A DNA stretch of 64,000 bases, from NCBI GenBank assembly GCA_025200525.1, contig JANUSC010000375.1, forward strand, positions 62,001-126,000. The letters are read 5' to 3'. Origin of the DNA: Camellia lanceoleosa. Lineage: Eukaryota > Streptophyta > Magnoliopsida > Ericales > Theaceae. Within the stretch, counting starts at the first letter, position 1. Every line of letters begins with the position of its first letter. The translations under genes and the position numbers were made by a program. Positions 21,200-33,738 of the stretch are shown here, one piece after another. The notes beneath the pieces were generated by a model. The model worked only from the letters and a program-made list of their open reading frames with translations, was not told the origin of the DNA and ran no database searches.

Positions 21200-21352
21200 C
21201 GAGCTTTGTTCTTCTTTCTTTTCTTTTTTCTATTCTTTTCTTTCCTTTTTCTTCTTCTTCTTTTTTTTTTTGCATTTTTCTTTTCCTTTTGCATTTTTGT
21301 ATCTTTGAATTTTTTCTTTTTTCTTTTTTTTATTCTTTTCTTTGCTCTAACT
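21200..21352 (-). repeat. 150-bp polypyrimidine tract, copy 1
   Basis: Almost pure T/C on the plus strand (purine on the minus, coding strand), with only a few GCATTTTT interruptions. It produces spurious Lys-rich and Phe/Leu-rich frames on both strands. Homologous tracts are at 32520-32662 and 43880-44026. It lies in mid-element and so is not the LTR-adjacent polypurine tract. Confidence 0.85.
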
Positions 21353-22405
21353 TTTGCCTGGGTTGCCCTTCCGGGTTTTCGGCCCAGCGAGCCTCTCAAA
21401 GGGTAAAAGTGTAGCTTTGTCCATGACAAGTGTTTTTAGGGTTTTGATGTCATCCGTATCCAGGAGAGTGGTCATGATTCAAGAGGACTCATCTTCGGCT
21501 CTTCGAGCATATCTGACATCTTTGCCCCTAGTTCGAGGGGTGCTTCTGATTTAACTTCGCAAGCCTCTCTTGATGACATCTAATCTTCTTGATTTGACTT
21601 TCTTGCCTCTTGTTTAAGGGCTGCTTTGAATCTGGCCTCACGGGCCTCACGTTGTAGTTAACCGTTGAACATTCTGAGTTTGAGTCCAAGGTTCGAAAAT
21701 GAGGGGTCGAGTTTCAAGGCTGAGAGCGATCCTAGGCTGCACAATCTCAAGAGCGATTCCACACATGTCTTCGCAGACCGCAAGAAAACATTTTTTGAAA
21801 GTTTTTAAGAAAGCGACAAATCGCTCGCGCTGAAGACAGTGTGGGACCAATCTGGATCAAGGCAGGATCCTTCCCAGTACTCACACTAACAAGCATGATT
21901 TCAATCATTAAGGGCTTAGCACACCTCTCTTTCTCTCAATTTGATCAAAGTTTTGCAAATCCCGAGGAATTCCTCCCTCTTTGTTTTCACCGCAGTGTTC
22001 AAAAAGGTTTTGAAAAACTTAGGTCATTACAATGACTTCAAGGCACAGAAAAGACAGAGTTCTTAGTCAAATACTGCCATCTCATTTAGAATTTCTGGCA
22101 TAACTGGCACACGGCAGAAGCAAACACAAGAGTGTGAAAATCACTGCTGTTCCATTCAAATCTGTTGGCACAATTGGCTCCTCGGCAGAAACAGACTCAA
22201 AAGAAAGTGAAAAGACAAACACAAAACAAAATAGTGAGATCCGAGGTAATATCCCTAATCACCCGACTATATAACAGATCGACTCGATACAACAAGACCT
22301 TTAATCAAAAAGACAGACCTTAATCAAAAGATCGACTCAAAACAAAGAGACAGACTCAAAACAAAACAATAGAACTAGCTCAATACCCAAGTCGAAAGTA
22401 CAAAA

Positions 22406-23808
22406 CTAGCATTCGCAAATGCTCAAAGCAAAGGCGTACAAACGCCACATCCGAGTAAACCGAGTGTTGCCCGCAGTGGTTCATCCCCGATCATATCAGA
22501 TATCCCCAAGTTCATCGACCCAAAGGACGATAGACCTTACTGAGCTGGTGCGGTGATGATGTTGTTGTCAAACAAATCTTGTACATCATGGCGGCGCAGC
22601 AAAGCAATTTATCGGTCTCATGACCGGTTTGTTGATGGTACGCACAGTACTTAGTTCGGTCATGTTTTGGAGGGAGAGGATCAGGTAAAGGCTGTTGTTC
22701 CAATGGTTTCAGATGTCCTTTCCAGATTAAGACCTCTAGAGCCTTTGACAAAGGCATTTGAAGTGGGGTGAAACCCCCCTTGACTCGAGGTGGATATTTG
22801 GTTTTCTGTGAACTACTTCCGGACGCACCGGTGAATGGGGTAGCTGTTTTTGATGTGGTGTTGGTGACCATGCCCACTTCAGAAGGTCTTGCAGTTGCAT
22901 CACCACTGGTGGTCACATTTGAATCGGTAAACGCCTCCTGGTCGCTTCCTTCTCCGTCAATGAGGCCTCGCTTATAGCATCCTCGATTTGTACTCCAATC
23001 TCATGGAGGTCTGCAAAGGTGGGTAGGGGAGGAAAATCATCTTCGTGATCACCGGGTTGGAGATTGCGACAATCATCCGTGATTCCGGGTCCTTGTCGAC
23101 CGCCCGGTGGTCATCGAAGAAGCTTTGGCCTCCAACGGGTTACAAAGTCGAGAAGCCCTCTTTCGCTCTTGCTCGGTTGTCTCAAGATCACGGTTGTGAT
23201 CTCGATCCGGTATTGTATGAATATTGTGCGACGAAGGCCCTGACATCTCCTCCCAACTTCGCTTTCATCGAGTCCTCTAATTTGGCGTATCAGATGGCCG
23301 CGATACCCGACAGGTCCTCGCTAAAGAGGAGAGCTTCAATCTTGTCAAGCCCATCGGGCACGTAACATCCGAAACAAACTCGTGGACCATGGGATCTCGA
23401 CCCGCCAAAACGGCCGATGTGAGGCATCTTGAACCTGTTCGCAATGTCACGATTGTGTCCGTATCCATCTTCAATGTCGTGATGGTCTTGACTGATTTCT
23501 TGAACAATTTTTCAAGCTTGCTCAACTTCAAGCGTCAGGATCCGCCTCAAACTCAAAGGAGAGTCCGTAGGTTGGTGAGTGTTTTTGATAACTGGGGTAG
23601 GATTGGGGGCGGAGCCGGCCCTACCGGAATATCTGTACCTTCCTGGACATTTGGCGTCTCCCCAGGTGCTGGAGCTCCTACTAGGGGAGGAACTTGTTAT
23701 GAAGCAGACGCACCGCTTGCAGTACAAGTGATGAGCTCACCGCCGAGCCATGATTGCGCTTGTCGCTTAGAAAATTCCGCTGATGACAGCTTGTTGCATG
23801 AGTTCCAT
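22406..23808 (-). pseudogene. gag: Tat/Ogre-like gag, copy 1, frameshifted
   Basis: Homologous along its whole length to the open gag at 33739-35193 but about 50 bases shorter through many small indels, which split it into fragments in different frames (visible at 22512-22916, 23277-23531 and 23512-23727). The zinc-finger region survives partly (CAYHQQTGHETD). Nearly every indel falls at a CAG, CTG, CCGG or similar motif, for example CAGAG to CGAG and CCTGG to TCGG, so the breaks may be sequence errors rather than real mutations. Where copies 2 and 3 have an upstream TAG, this copy has GAG, and the frame there extends further upstream through several Met codons. Confidence 0.85.
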
Positions 23809-24695
23809 AGTTTCCTCCATTTGACGCATCATTGCTTCCATCCATGATGTATTCTCACGATCCATCTCGACCGACTTGCTCACCGGAGGGTGGATAAGGG
23901 CCATCGATCCGTAATCCGAATCGTGATTCAGGCCTAACTAGCCTTCTTCGCCTCGACATTACCCTTGAACTGAGTCTCTGACCTGACAGAGTCTATCAGC
24001 ACAAATCTGATGAACCTCGGGGATAGTGGAGCCTTCTGAAGCTATAGTTCCAGGACTACCTAGCAAAAGAGAAAATCGACAGCATCTTAGCTCAATTTCA
24101 CTGGAACAGATATAAGCATAGCAGAACGACTGTACTCATTACTAGTCACTGTTCCCCAAATCACTGCCCCAAATCACTGAATCTGATACCCGCAGATATA
24201 ACTGATCCTCAAAAACTGATATTGGTGCCCTCAGGCCTGATACCCAGACTTGCAAACTGGTATATGCACTCCCTGTAGAGATACACTCTAAAAGCACATA
24301 GCATGTAAAAGAGATCCAATACACCCCTATGTTGGGGTAGGGTTTCCCTGTCCTATTTTGTCAGGAGCTAAGGTTTCACTACGCACGCAGTGGTTTCAAA
24401 CAACCTAACATCGGGTAAGCAACCTGTCCTAGTTTGGAATAGTCACTATGGATCCGAATATGCACTAGGTTGAATGGTCAAAAAGGGTGCCCCGGTAAAA
24501 CCGGGTTTGTGTTCTACATCGGGCAGAGCCCGAACCGTCAAATTTTATGGTCATGCCTTGACAAGACAAGCCTCCAAGAAACCGCCAGAATAGCAGATGG
24601 CCAACACGGTGTCCTAGGCGCACTAATGCACATGCAATGCAAAGAAACACATAAGTGTAGTCAAAACAGATATCACGAAGTTCGAGTCAAGCTTT

Positions 24696-24717
24696 CTAAA
24701 ATCTCAATGAGTCGCCA
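24696..24717 (-). other. Primer binding site of internal region 1
   Basis: On the minus strand TGGCGACTCATTGAGATT follows the LTR2 end after a few bases. Copies 2 (36052-36073) and 3 (47346-47364, damaged) match. TGGCGACTC is the start of the PBS I recall for plant Tat/Ogre elements, reported as complementary to a tRNA-Arg. The tRNA identity is from memory. Confidence 0.65.
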
Positions 24718-24723
24718 GAAATC

Positions 24724-27700
24724 AGAACACGTCCGCGGGGGAACCTCGCGCTACGCTCGACTTTTTGTGTCGGTTCTAAATCTAAACCAAAGAGTCCAAC
24801 CGCAAATCGCTTGAGAAAACAGATTTTTGAAAAGTAGTGCCAAACATGGATCGCTTTGCGGACACAGAGTCGCCACCTAAATATTTTTAAAATAGGAAAT
24901 TTAGGAAACCGACTCAAGGTCAAGGCCACGTGTCCGCTATCACCAAAGTGGTCTTGGCTCGAGCTTGGGTACGATCGGAAGGTCACTATGAGCATTCTTT
25001 CGCCGGTCCAAGACCGCCTCTACTAACCGTGATATCCGTTTTGAAAACTTTATATGCTCTTATTCCTGTTATTAACCTAGAATTACTATGTGATGCGCAC
25101 AACACAAAAGTATAGACCAGACGCCTAACTTGGAAATAAACATTGCATATCCGCTTTGTCTCAAAAACGTGTTGCTTTTTTTGCTACCGCAAGTAGGCTA
25201 AAATTGATTTCAACGAGTTGTTCCAACTCAGCAATCCAACCTCCACCCACAGTATTCAAACAGTTTATCATGTAAGCACTTAGTCGCATGGCAAGCATAC
25301 CGTCATGGTAAACATTCACACGCATGCGATATGCTAAAGCCATAAAAACTTACATCGACTGTACCAAAACAAGAAACTAGTTAGCAAACATGCATGACCT
25401 AGTTCATGTTAAGTGGCTAATGCACACATACAAGAGTGTAATCTAAACAGTTCGGCTAACCCTAAACATGGCACATGAGATGCAACAACTATCACATATT
25501 CAATTTGGAATTGAAAGTACGATGCGGTTTGCATGATGTGCCGAGCCCGATGTATGTAAACGAATGCATGAATGCACGCATGCATTGCATAAGGTATGCT
25601 AAAATAAACATGCCCTAGTCCATTACCATAAGCAGGTAAATAAAAGGGTTAGAAAGAAATGGGGGTTGGAAGACATACATCCACTCACGCACACTTATTA
25701 CAATTTTGCCCTCGCTCGAAGGGACCAAAATAATAATACAGTCCAACGAATAAATGAATCAATTATTACAAATTCTAATTACTAAATTTAAAGCAAAATA
25801 AATGCAATGGGGGCCTCAGCCCTGCCTTGGGATGCGCGAATGATGGATGCTTGATCCGACTTGCCCGGAAAACCGTGCATCGTACATCGCTGCTTGCTTA
25901 CTACCGCTTCTCCAAAATTCCCAAAGTTTTAGAATACCTCCCAAATGATCTGAAATACCCCACCGGCTGGGGGAAGAGCTCATCGGCCGCTTGTATTGGC
26001 CATCGGCTTCTTGTGGTGGTTATCGGCACAAACAAAGTGCCGATCGGCACATTATACTGCCGGTCGGCAGAAAGTCCCTGCAGCAGACAGATTGACAGCA
26101 GCAGCAAGACAGCAATGCATGGCATGGGTTTTGGGGGACATGTAAGCATGGTCATTGCCTCCTATCATGCTTGGGGACTCAAGGAGGTAAGACTCTTGGT
26201 TCTTGGGCCACCAATGGTGCATTTTGATGCATGATAACCCTAAGAACCAAGGTTGCATTTTGATATGAAAATGCATGCAACACAAAAATGCTAACCAAGT
26301 CCCTATCATGACAATATCAAGGGCCTTAGTGACATGGGAATTGAGGTGTGTTTTGTCACCTGGAGTACAAACACCCCTCAATTCCCATACTTGATTTGAC
26401 ACCCCAAACCAAGTGATGAAATGCCACTATGCAAACATGCAAACATGCAAACTAGGATGTTAGCAAATTAAGTGCCACACAACTAACACATTAGTCATGC
26501 AAAATGCTAGAATGTAAAAAGAGGCTAGTGTGATACAAAAATGAGCTAAGTATGCAATGGGATCAACCAAGTATGCAACTAGCATGTGCTCAAGACTTCA
26601 TTGACCAAACATGCAACAACCATGAAATGAGCATGCAATAGTGGATCAAACACAATGAGGCACCTCAAACTCCTCTAAAACAAAGGGCAAAATATGCCTC
26701 AAAACATGATTAAAATGCTACACAAGCATGCTAGTTAATGGACCTAAGTCTAAGGCACCAAAGAGAGTAACTTGACACCACTTACACAACCACTCATGGC
26801 ATGCATCTAACAACCAAAACAGACTTTTAGCATGGAAAATGGCACCCAAACCCTCTTGATGGCAACCCCAAAATGCACTAAACATGGAAGCATGCACAAT
26901 GCTCTTCTCAAGGCATAAAAGACCAACAATTCAAAGCATGGATAGGATGGTAAATAGAGGTTCTTGAACATGATATGAGGACTGAAATACCACCCATAAT
27001 GATGCCAAATCATGAGATCAAGACAAGCTAAACATACTAGAGCTCCATACAAGCAAGGCCTACAAGCCAAAATGCAAGACAACTAAAAGAAGCATGCCAA
27101 AAGGGGCCAAAACAGTGGCTCACAGCCCCTATACACAACAAGGTGATGCTCTTATCTTCATGAAACTAAGTTAAAACATGCAAGAATCATGGTCCCCAAA
27201 GCATGGCATATTTCCAAGCATCAAGGAACATTACAAAGCAAGCATGAGATATATGTTAAGGGGTACAAAACCAACTTAAAACAGAGGTGTAATATGACCT
27301 AAAACACCCAAAAAGTCTCTGAAATGGAGCTAAATACGAGCATGCACACATGCTACTTCATGAGCCAAAAATGAAGGCAAACAAAGGGCCAAGGGGAGAG
27401 GGGTGTCTCTCCCCTATATGAGACTTGAAACCACCTTCCTCACCACTGAAAACCCACTGGTTTTTAGTGGTGAGAAGACCAAATCACCAAGTAAACAAAG
27501 CCTTAAGAAAAGAGGGCTAAAATGGCCAAAGCAAAGCCTAAGAAGGTGAGTTTTCACTCAAATCAAAAAGTGACCTTAATCAATGTTCTAGATTAAGTAA
27601 AAACAAGAGTTTTTTCAGTTATATACAAAGCTCAAAACACAAAGCAAGATGGGTAGAAACTAGTTGCAAAAAGGGGGAATCTAAAGTAAAGTGTTTACCC

Positions 27701-28424
27701 TTGAAGATCCCTTGAAGAACAAAGGTTCTAGCCACTCTCTAGTGATCAAAACCAGCTCAAAACCACAAAGAATCAACCTCCCAAGTCTCTCAATCTCGAA
27801 GCTAAGGTAAAGGTGTGTGTAATGGTGCAAAAGTAAGATAAAATCACACTTTTGGCCTAAAATCACACACACAAGAGGAGAGAGAGGAGAATATAGAGAG
27901 AAGATATATCACATGATATATAGATATAAGCTCTGGTTTTGCCTTCCAAAATGCTAACCTTGAGCCAAGAGGAAGAGCTCTCCTCTTATAGGCAAGGAAT
28001 ACTTAGCCACTAAGCAAGCCAAGGGCTCATCCCTCCATACACGTGTATGGAGGGGAGCAAAAAACTTTACAGCTGCAAGAAAATATCTGATAAAGCAAGT
28101 ACAAGGTTCGCCTAAGAAGAGTGCCATTTTAAAAAAAAAAGGCTTGGCCGGCACAATAAAGTGCCGATAGAAGCTTACCAATGGTGGCCTCTAGCCCCAA
28201 ATGGTGGTGTGTAGGATGCCTCATAAGGCATTCCATGCCCTTTCATGGCAAACACAAGTGTTTGGTGCAAAACCAAACACAATGGTCGAAGTTCGAGGTC
28301 CTGAGGCAAGGCGCGCGCAGCCGAGAACTCCGGGAACTCCAAACGAACACAAACATAGATAATCACCGAGTGTTCCAACGGTGACGTCCAAGTCTTGAGG
28401 ACGGTCAAAAATGGGGTGTCTACA
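24724..28424 (-). repeat. Array LTR2 (about 3.70 kb)
   Basis: The left edge AACACGTCCGCGGGG and right edge GGTGTCTACA match LTR1. It serves as 5' LTR of internal region 1 and 3' LTR of internal region 2. It carries a TATA box near 27985-27991, leader hairpins at 27393-27414 and 27439-27474, and palindrome arrays near 25962-26070 and 28106-28210; the latter is heavily altered at its CCGG and CAG sites. It shares GATTAAG and AGTTAATGG variants with LTR3. Confidence 0.95.
25962..26070. repeat. LTR2 palindrome array, transcribed side
   Basis: CGG-centred words (ACCGG, ATCGG, ATCGG, ATCGG, ATCGG, GTCGG) start at 25962, 25982, 26002, 26022, 26043 and 26063, a 20-bp period with one 21. The last two belong to GCCGATCGGC and GCCGGTCGGC palindromes. 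Confidence 0.8.
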
Positions 28425-28715
28425 GTTGCCCCTCTTTGACAGAACTCGGAAGTCATAAGAATGACGGGAGTGAATGTCAAAGCCCAGAGACGACCCATTT
28501 TTGACTAGGCCGAAGACTTAGACAATCATGCAAAACAAGTAAGATATGCGCCCGAAGGCAGGGGCAAAATGCAAGACAATGCACGAAGCCGGACATATCT
28601 TATGATCATGCAAAGAAAGCTGTAACAGAGCACACATGCAACAGTTTTAAGCTAGCATACACCAGACTACACTGCAATGCAGAAAGGATGTAAGAGAATT
28701 ATGCGATTCTCACGA

Positions 28716-30706
28716 ACATGTGCGTTAGATACACAAAAGTGAACGAAGTGTGATAGATACACTAAGTGAACAAACATGTGTGATGGATACTCCAAAGTGA
28801 AGAGAGTGTGATGGATACACTATATGAACAAAGTGTGGTTGATACACTAAGTGAAGCAAAGTGTGACAGATACACAAAGCAAAACGAGTGTGATGGATAC
28901 ACTAAGCAAATATGTGGTAGATATACTAAGCGAATGTGTGTGGTGGATATACAAAGGGAGCATGTGATAGATACAAAAAGTGAATGTGTGTGGTTGATAC
29001 ACAAAGGGAGCATGTGATAGATACAAAAGGTGAATGTGTGTGGTAGATACACAAAGGGAGCACGTGATAGATACAAAAAGTGAATGTGTGTGGTAGATAC
29101 AAAGCGAGTGTGTGATAGATACACTATATGAACGAAGTGTGATTGATACACTAAATGAATGAAGTAAGCAAAGCGTGATGGATACACAAAAAGGCACACA
29201 CAAAGTGTGATAGATGCAAAGCGAGTGTGTGATAGATACACTATATGGACAAAGTGTAATTGATACACAATAGGTGAACACGAAGTGTGATCGATGCACT
29301 TAGTGAACAAGGTATGATTTGATATACTAAATGTGAACACGAAGTGTGATAGATGCACTAAGTGAACAAGTATGATGGATATACTGAATGTAAACACGAA
29401 GTGTGATAGATGCACTTAGTGAACAAGGTATGATTGATATACTAAATGTGAACACGAAGTGTGATAGATGCACTTAGTGAACAAGTATGATGGATATACT
29501 AAAGGTGAACACAAAGTGTGATAGATGCACTTAGTGAACAGCAGTATGATTGATATACTAAAGGTGACCCCAAAGTGTGATAGATGCACTTAGTGAACAG
29601 GAGTATGATTGATATACTAAAGGTGAACACAAAGTGTGATAGATGCACTTAGTGAACAAGTATGATTGATATACTAAAAGTGAACACAAATATACTAAAA
29701 GTGAACACAAAGTGTGATAGATGTACTTAGTGAACAAGTATGATTGATATACTAAAAGTGAACACAAAGTGTGATAGATGCACTTAGTGAACAAGTATGA
29801 TTGATATACTAAAAGTGAACACAAAGTGTGATAGATGCACTTAGTGAACAAGTATGATTGATATACTAAAAGTGAACACAAAGTGTGATAGATGCACTTA
29901 GTGAACAAGTATGATTGATATACTAAAAGTGAACACAAAGTGTGATAGATGCACTTAGTGAACGAAGTGTGATTGATACACTAAATGAGAATATGTGCAA
30001 TAGATATACGAAATGAATGAAGTGTGATTGATACACTAAATGAGAATATGTGCAATAGATATACGAAATGAATGAAGTGTGATTGATACACTAAATGAGA
30101 ATATGTGCAATAGATATACGAAATGAATGAAGTGTGATTGATACACTAAATGAGAATATGTGCAATAGATATACGAAATGAATGAAGTGTGATTGATACA
30201 CTAAATGAGAATATGTGCGTGATAGATACACAAAAGGTAACGAAGTGTGATGGATACACTAAGGTAATTAAAGTGAATATGTGCGGGATAGATACACTAA
30301 AGGTAATGAAGTGTGATGGATACACTAAAGTAATTGAAGTGAACATGTGTGTGAGAGATACATAAAATGAAAGAAGTGTGATTGATACACTAAGTGAAGA
30401 GAGTGTGATTGATACACGGAATGTAATGAAGTGTGTGGTTGATACACTAAATGAAATGAAATGTGTGATTGATACATTTGCAATAAAGTGTGTGATTGAT
30501 ACACTGAATGCAATAAAGTGTGTGATTGATACACTAAAGTGGGAATGGGTGTGATAGATACATAAAATGAGAATGTGTGTGATTGATACACAAAATGAGA
30601 GAAGTGTGATTGATACACTAAGTAAACATGTGATAGATACATGAAGCAAATAGAGTGTGATTGATTCACAAAGTGAACGAAGTGTGATCGATACTCTAAG
30701 TGAATG
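28716..30706 (-). repeat. 3' untranslated satellite, copy 2
   Basis: Same structure and almost the same sequence as 17415-19404, with the 57-bp block at about 29490-29960 and the 55-bp block at about 29960-30210. It shares the variant GATACACGGAATG with copy 3, where copy 1 has GATACACTAATG, so copies 2 and 3 are the closer pair. Confidence 0.9.
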
Positions 30707-32519
30707 ATCTCGAACGGAACTTTTTTGAAGGAACCGTACATACAATATCGTGCATGAATGAGAAAGAAACTTGATAGGTACAATGCATTACAATGCATGA
30801 TGCTTAAGAAAAGCAATAAGAGGACAAAGCGGCGCTTTAGAAAGCACCTCATTGGCAAGACTTGAAGAGGTACATCCGGAATACAATCTCGGAATTTACT
30901 GAAGTTGAAACAAACTCAGATACCCGACGTTTTCCTCTTTTGCTTTTACTTTGCAGTCCGGAACCACATAGCTTCAAATAGGTCCTGGTTTTACTGTTCA
31001 CACTTATCGGGGGTGGGCCCTGCAGTTTTACGAAAGAATGAATCTGTTTTGCACAAATGTGGAGAATGGCACGGCACTCTGAGCACAAGATGATTTGATT
31101 TCTTTTTTTTGAAATTAAGAAATGAGTTCTTAACCGGGTATTGAGCCTACGACTGAACACAACGAAAAAGACTCAACAAACAAAAACAAAGGTAAACAAC
31201 CTAAACACATCTATTGACACTCGAAACGACTCAAAACAAGAATCGAAACAGACAAAACAAAACACAAGACTCAAATGTGCACAGGGAGCCTGTTTCACCG
31301 GGTATTATTTCCCACCCTTTTTCATTTGTGATTCTCACATTGCTCGGCCCTCAAGCTCTGTTTTTCTGAAAAAGCCCTTTTTCCTCACTTTTTCTCTCTG
31401 CGCACATCTCTCTATTCTTCAATCTCTCATTTTTCATCCCTCCCCAGAGTGGTTGGTGGATAGACAAGAAGTTGCGGGCTCTTGCCCCTAGCATTCTGCT
31501 AGATTCTTTTTCTTCTGCACACAGCAGTGAACTTTCCCACAGAGGGGTTGCGCCACAACTGGGTGTGTAGCAAATCTGTAGTTGACATCGGTTGATGATG
31601 CCCTGCTGGGGAGTTTGGACGAGGTTAGATCTGTCCAGATGAGGAAGTGGAACATCTTGATCCATTCCAATTCATGCTTCGCACTTGACTTGATACCTCG
31701 TTGCTTGGAGGATGAGAGAGCTTTCAGCCCTTTTTGCTAACTTCAGTTGTGCCCTCTTCTGGTAGGTAGATTGCCCTTCTTGGCGAGTATGTTGAAAATG
31801 GGGAAAAGACAGAACACCTGACTCAACTGTGCCCTTAGTTCATCATTTTGACCATTTTTTTTGGTTTTAAAACAATTTTGACCAACATGAAAGTTAGATT
31901 AACATGCTTATTCAACTTTTGATTTGAAATCATGCAAGTCAGGTTGTAAGCACTGAAAATTTTCCTTTTTTGGGTCCAAGAAAATGGTCCAGTTTTGGAA
32001 AAATGGAATGATTTTTGAGAGAATAGTCAACCTCAGTAAAAATTCTCAAAAACTATTTTTTGCAAACGGCCAATGCTCAACAAGCACGGAACCTACTCTT
32101 GAGATGCGCAACCTCGGATCCATAAGCAATGGAAAATTGCCCCTTGTCTGAAGGACACTGCATGGCAACGGAAAGTTGCCCCTTGTTTGAAGTGACACCG
32201 CGACGTTTTGAATGGCAACGGAAAGTTGCCCCTTGTTTGGATAGCATCGCAGCGTACTTGTAGTCAGTCCTTAGAGCGACGAATACAACTAGACTCTCGG
32301 ATACAGAGGAGACAAAGAAGACCAGAACCATCGCATGGACACAATCGAATTTGAATTGTTTTATGGCTGGACTTCAGAATGAAGTTGCCCACGTATCCCA
32401 AACATGGGAATCAAGCCTTACGTAGTTCGGGGTTAAGGTACACTCGGGTATTTAACCTCTCATTTTTATGCTCTAATTTTTGCCAAGGCGCCTATTGCAG
32501 GTTTTCGACCTTGCGAGCT

Positions 32520-32662
32520 TTGTTCTTCTTTCTTTTCTTTTTTCTATTCTTTTCTTTCCTTTTTCTTCTTCTTCTTTTTTTTTTTCATTTTTCTTTTCTT
32601 TTCCTTTTGCATTTTTGTATCTTTGAATTTTTTCTTTTTTCTTTTTTTTATTCTTTTCTTTG
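32520..32662 (-). repeat. Polypyrimidine tract, copy 2
   Basis: Homologue of 21200-21352 with an internal length difference (CATTTTTCTTTTCTTTTCC in place of GCATTTTTCTTTTCC). Length change at such tracts is expected from slippage. Confidence 0.85.
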
Positions 32663-33738
32663 CTCTAACTTTTGCCTGGGTTGCCCTTCCGGGTTTTCGG
32701 CCCAGCGAGCCTCTCAAAGGGTAAAAGTGTAGCTTTGTCCATGACAAGTGTTTTTAGGGTTTTGATGTCATCCGTATCCAGGAGAGTGGCTGTTGATTCG
32801 CAAGAGGACTCATCTTCGGCTCTTCGAGCATATCTGACATCTTTGCCCCTAGTTCGAGGGGTGCTTCTGATTTAACTTCGCAAGCCTCTCTTGATGACAT
32901 CTAATCTTCTTGATTTGACTTTCTTGCCTCTTGTTTAAGGGCTGCTTTGAATCTGGCCTCACGGGCCTCACGTTGTAGTTAACCGTTGAACATTCTGAGT
33001 TTGAGTCCAAGGTTCGAAAATGAGGGGTCGAGTTTCAAGGCTGAGAGCGATCCTAGGCTGCACAATCTCAAGAGCGATTCCACACATGCCTTCGCAGGAC
33101 CGCGCAAAACATTTTTTGAAAGTTTTTAAGAAAGCGACAAATCGCTCGCGCTGAAGACAATGTAGGACCAATCTGGATCAAAGCTAGGGTCCTTCTCAGT
33201 ACTCACACTAACAAGCATGATTTCATTCATTAAGGGCTTAGCACGCCTCTCTTTTTCTCAATTTGATCAAAGTTTTGCAAATCCCGAGGAATTCCTCCCT
33301 CTTTGTTTTCACCGCAGTGTTCAAAAAGGTTTTGAAAAACTTAGGTCATTACAATGACTTCAAGGCACAGAAAAGACAGAGTTCTTAGTCAAATACTGCC
33401 ATCTCATTTAGAATTTCTGGCATAACTGGCACACGGCAGAAGCAAACACAAGAGTGTGAAAATCACTGCTGTTCCATTCAAATCTGTTGGCACAACTGGC
33501 TCCTCGGCAGAAACAGACTCAAAAGAAAGTGAAAAGACAAACACAAAACAAAATAGTGAGATCCGAGGTAATATCCCCGGAATCACCCGACTCCTATATA
33601 ACAGGACTGACTCGATACAACAAGACAGACCTTAATCAAAAAGACAGACCTTAATCAAAAAGACTGACTCAAAACAAAGAGACAGACTCAAAACAAAACA
33701 ATAGAACTAGCTCAATACCCAAGTCAGAAAGTACAAAA

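Larger units (their letters stand above)
17138..24723 (-). mobile_element. Array internal region 1
   Basis: Contains, from the 5' end on the minus strand, a PBS at 24696-24717, a 400-bp spacer, the gag pseudogene 22406-23808, about 2.5 kb without genes including a 150-bp pyrimidine tract, then the satellite 17415-19404, about 270 bp of spacer and the polypurine tract at 17138. No protease, reverse transcriptase or integrase motif is present. Frames at 19599-19787, 20112-20351 and 20763-21017 have homologues in the other copies but no protein features. Confidence 0.9.

Noticed and set aside
21178..21429. Lys-rich and Phe/Leu-rich frames at the pyrimidine tract (also 32544-32747, 43833-44091)
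   Set aside because: Low-complexity translation of a purine/pyrimidine tract on both strands.
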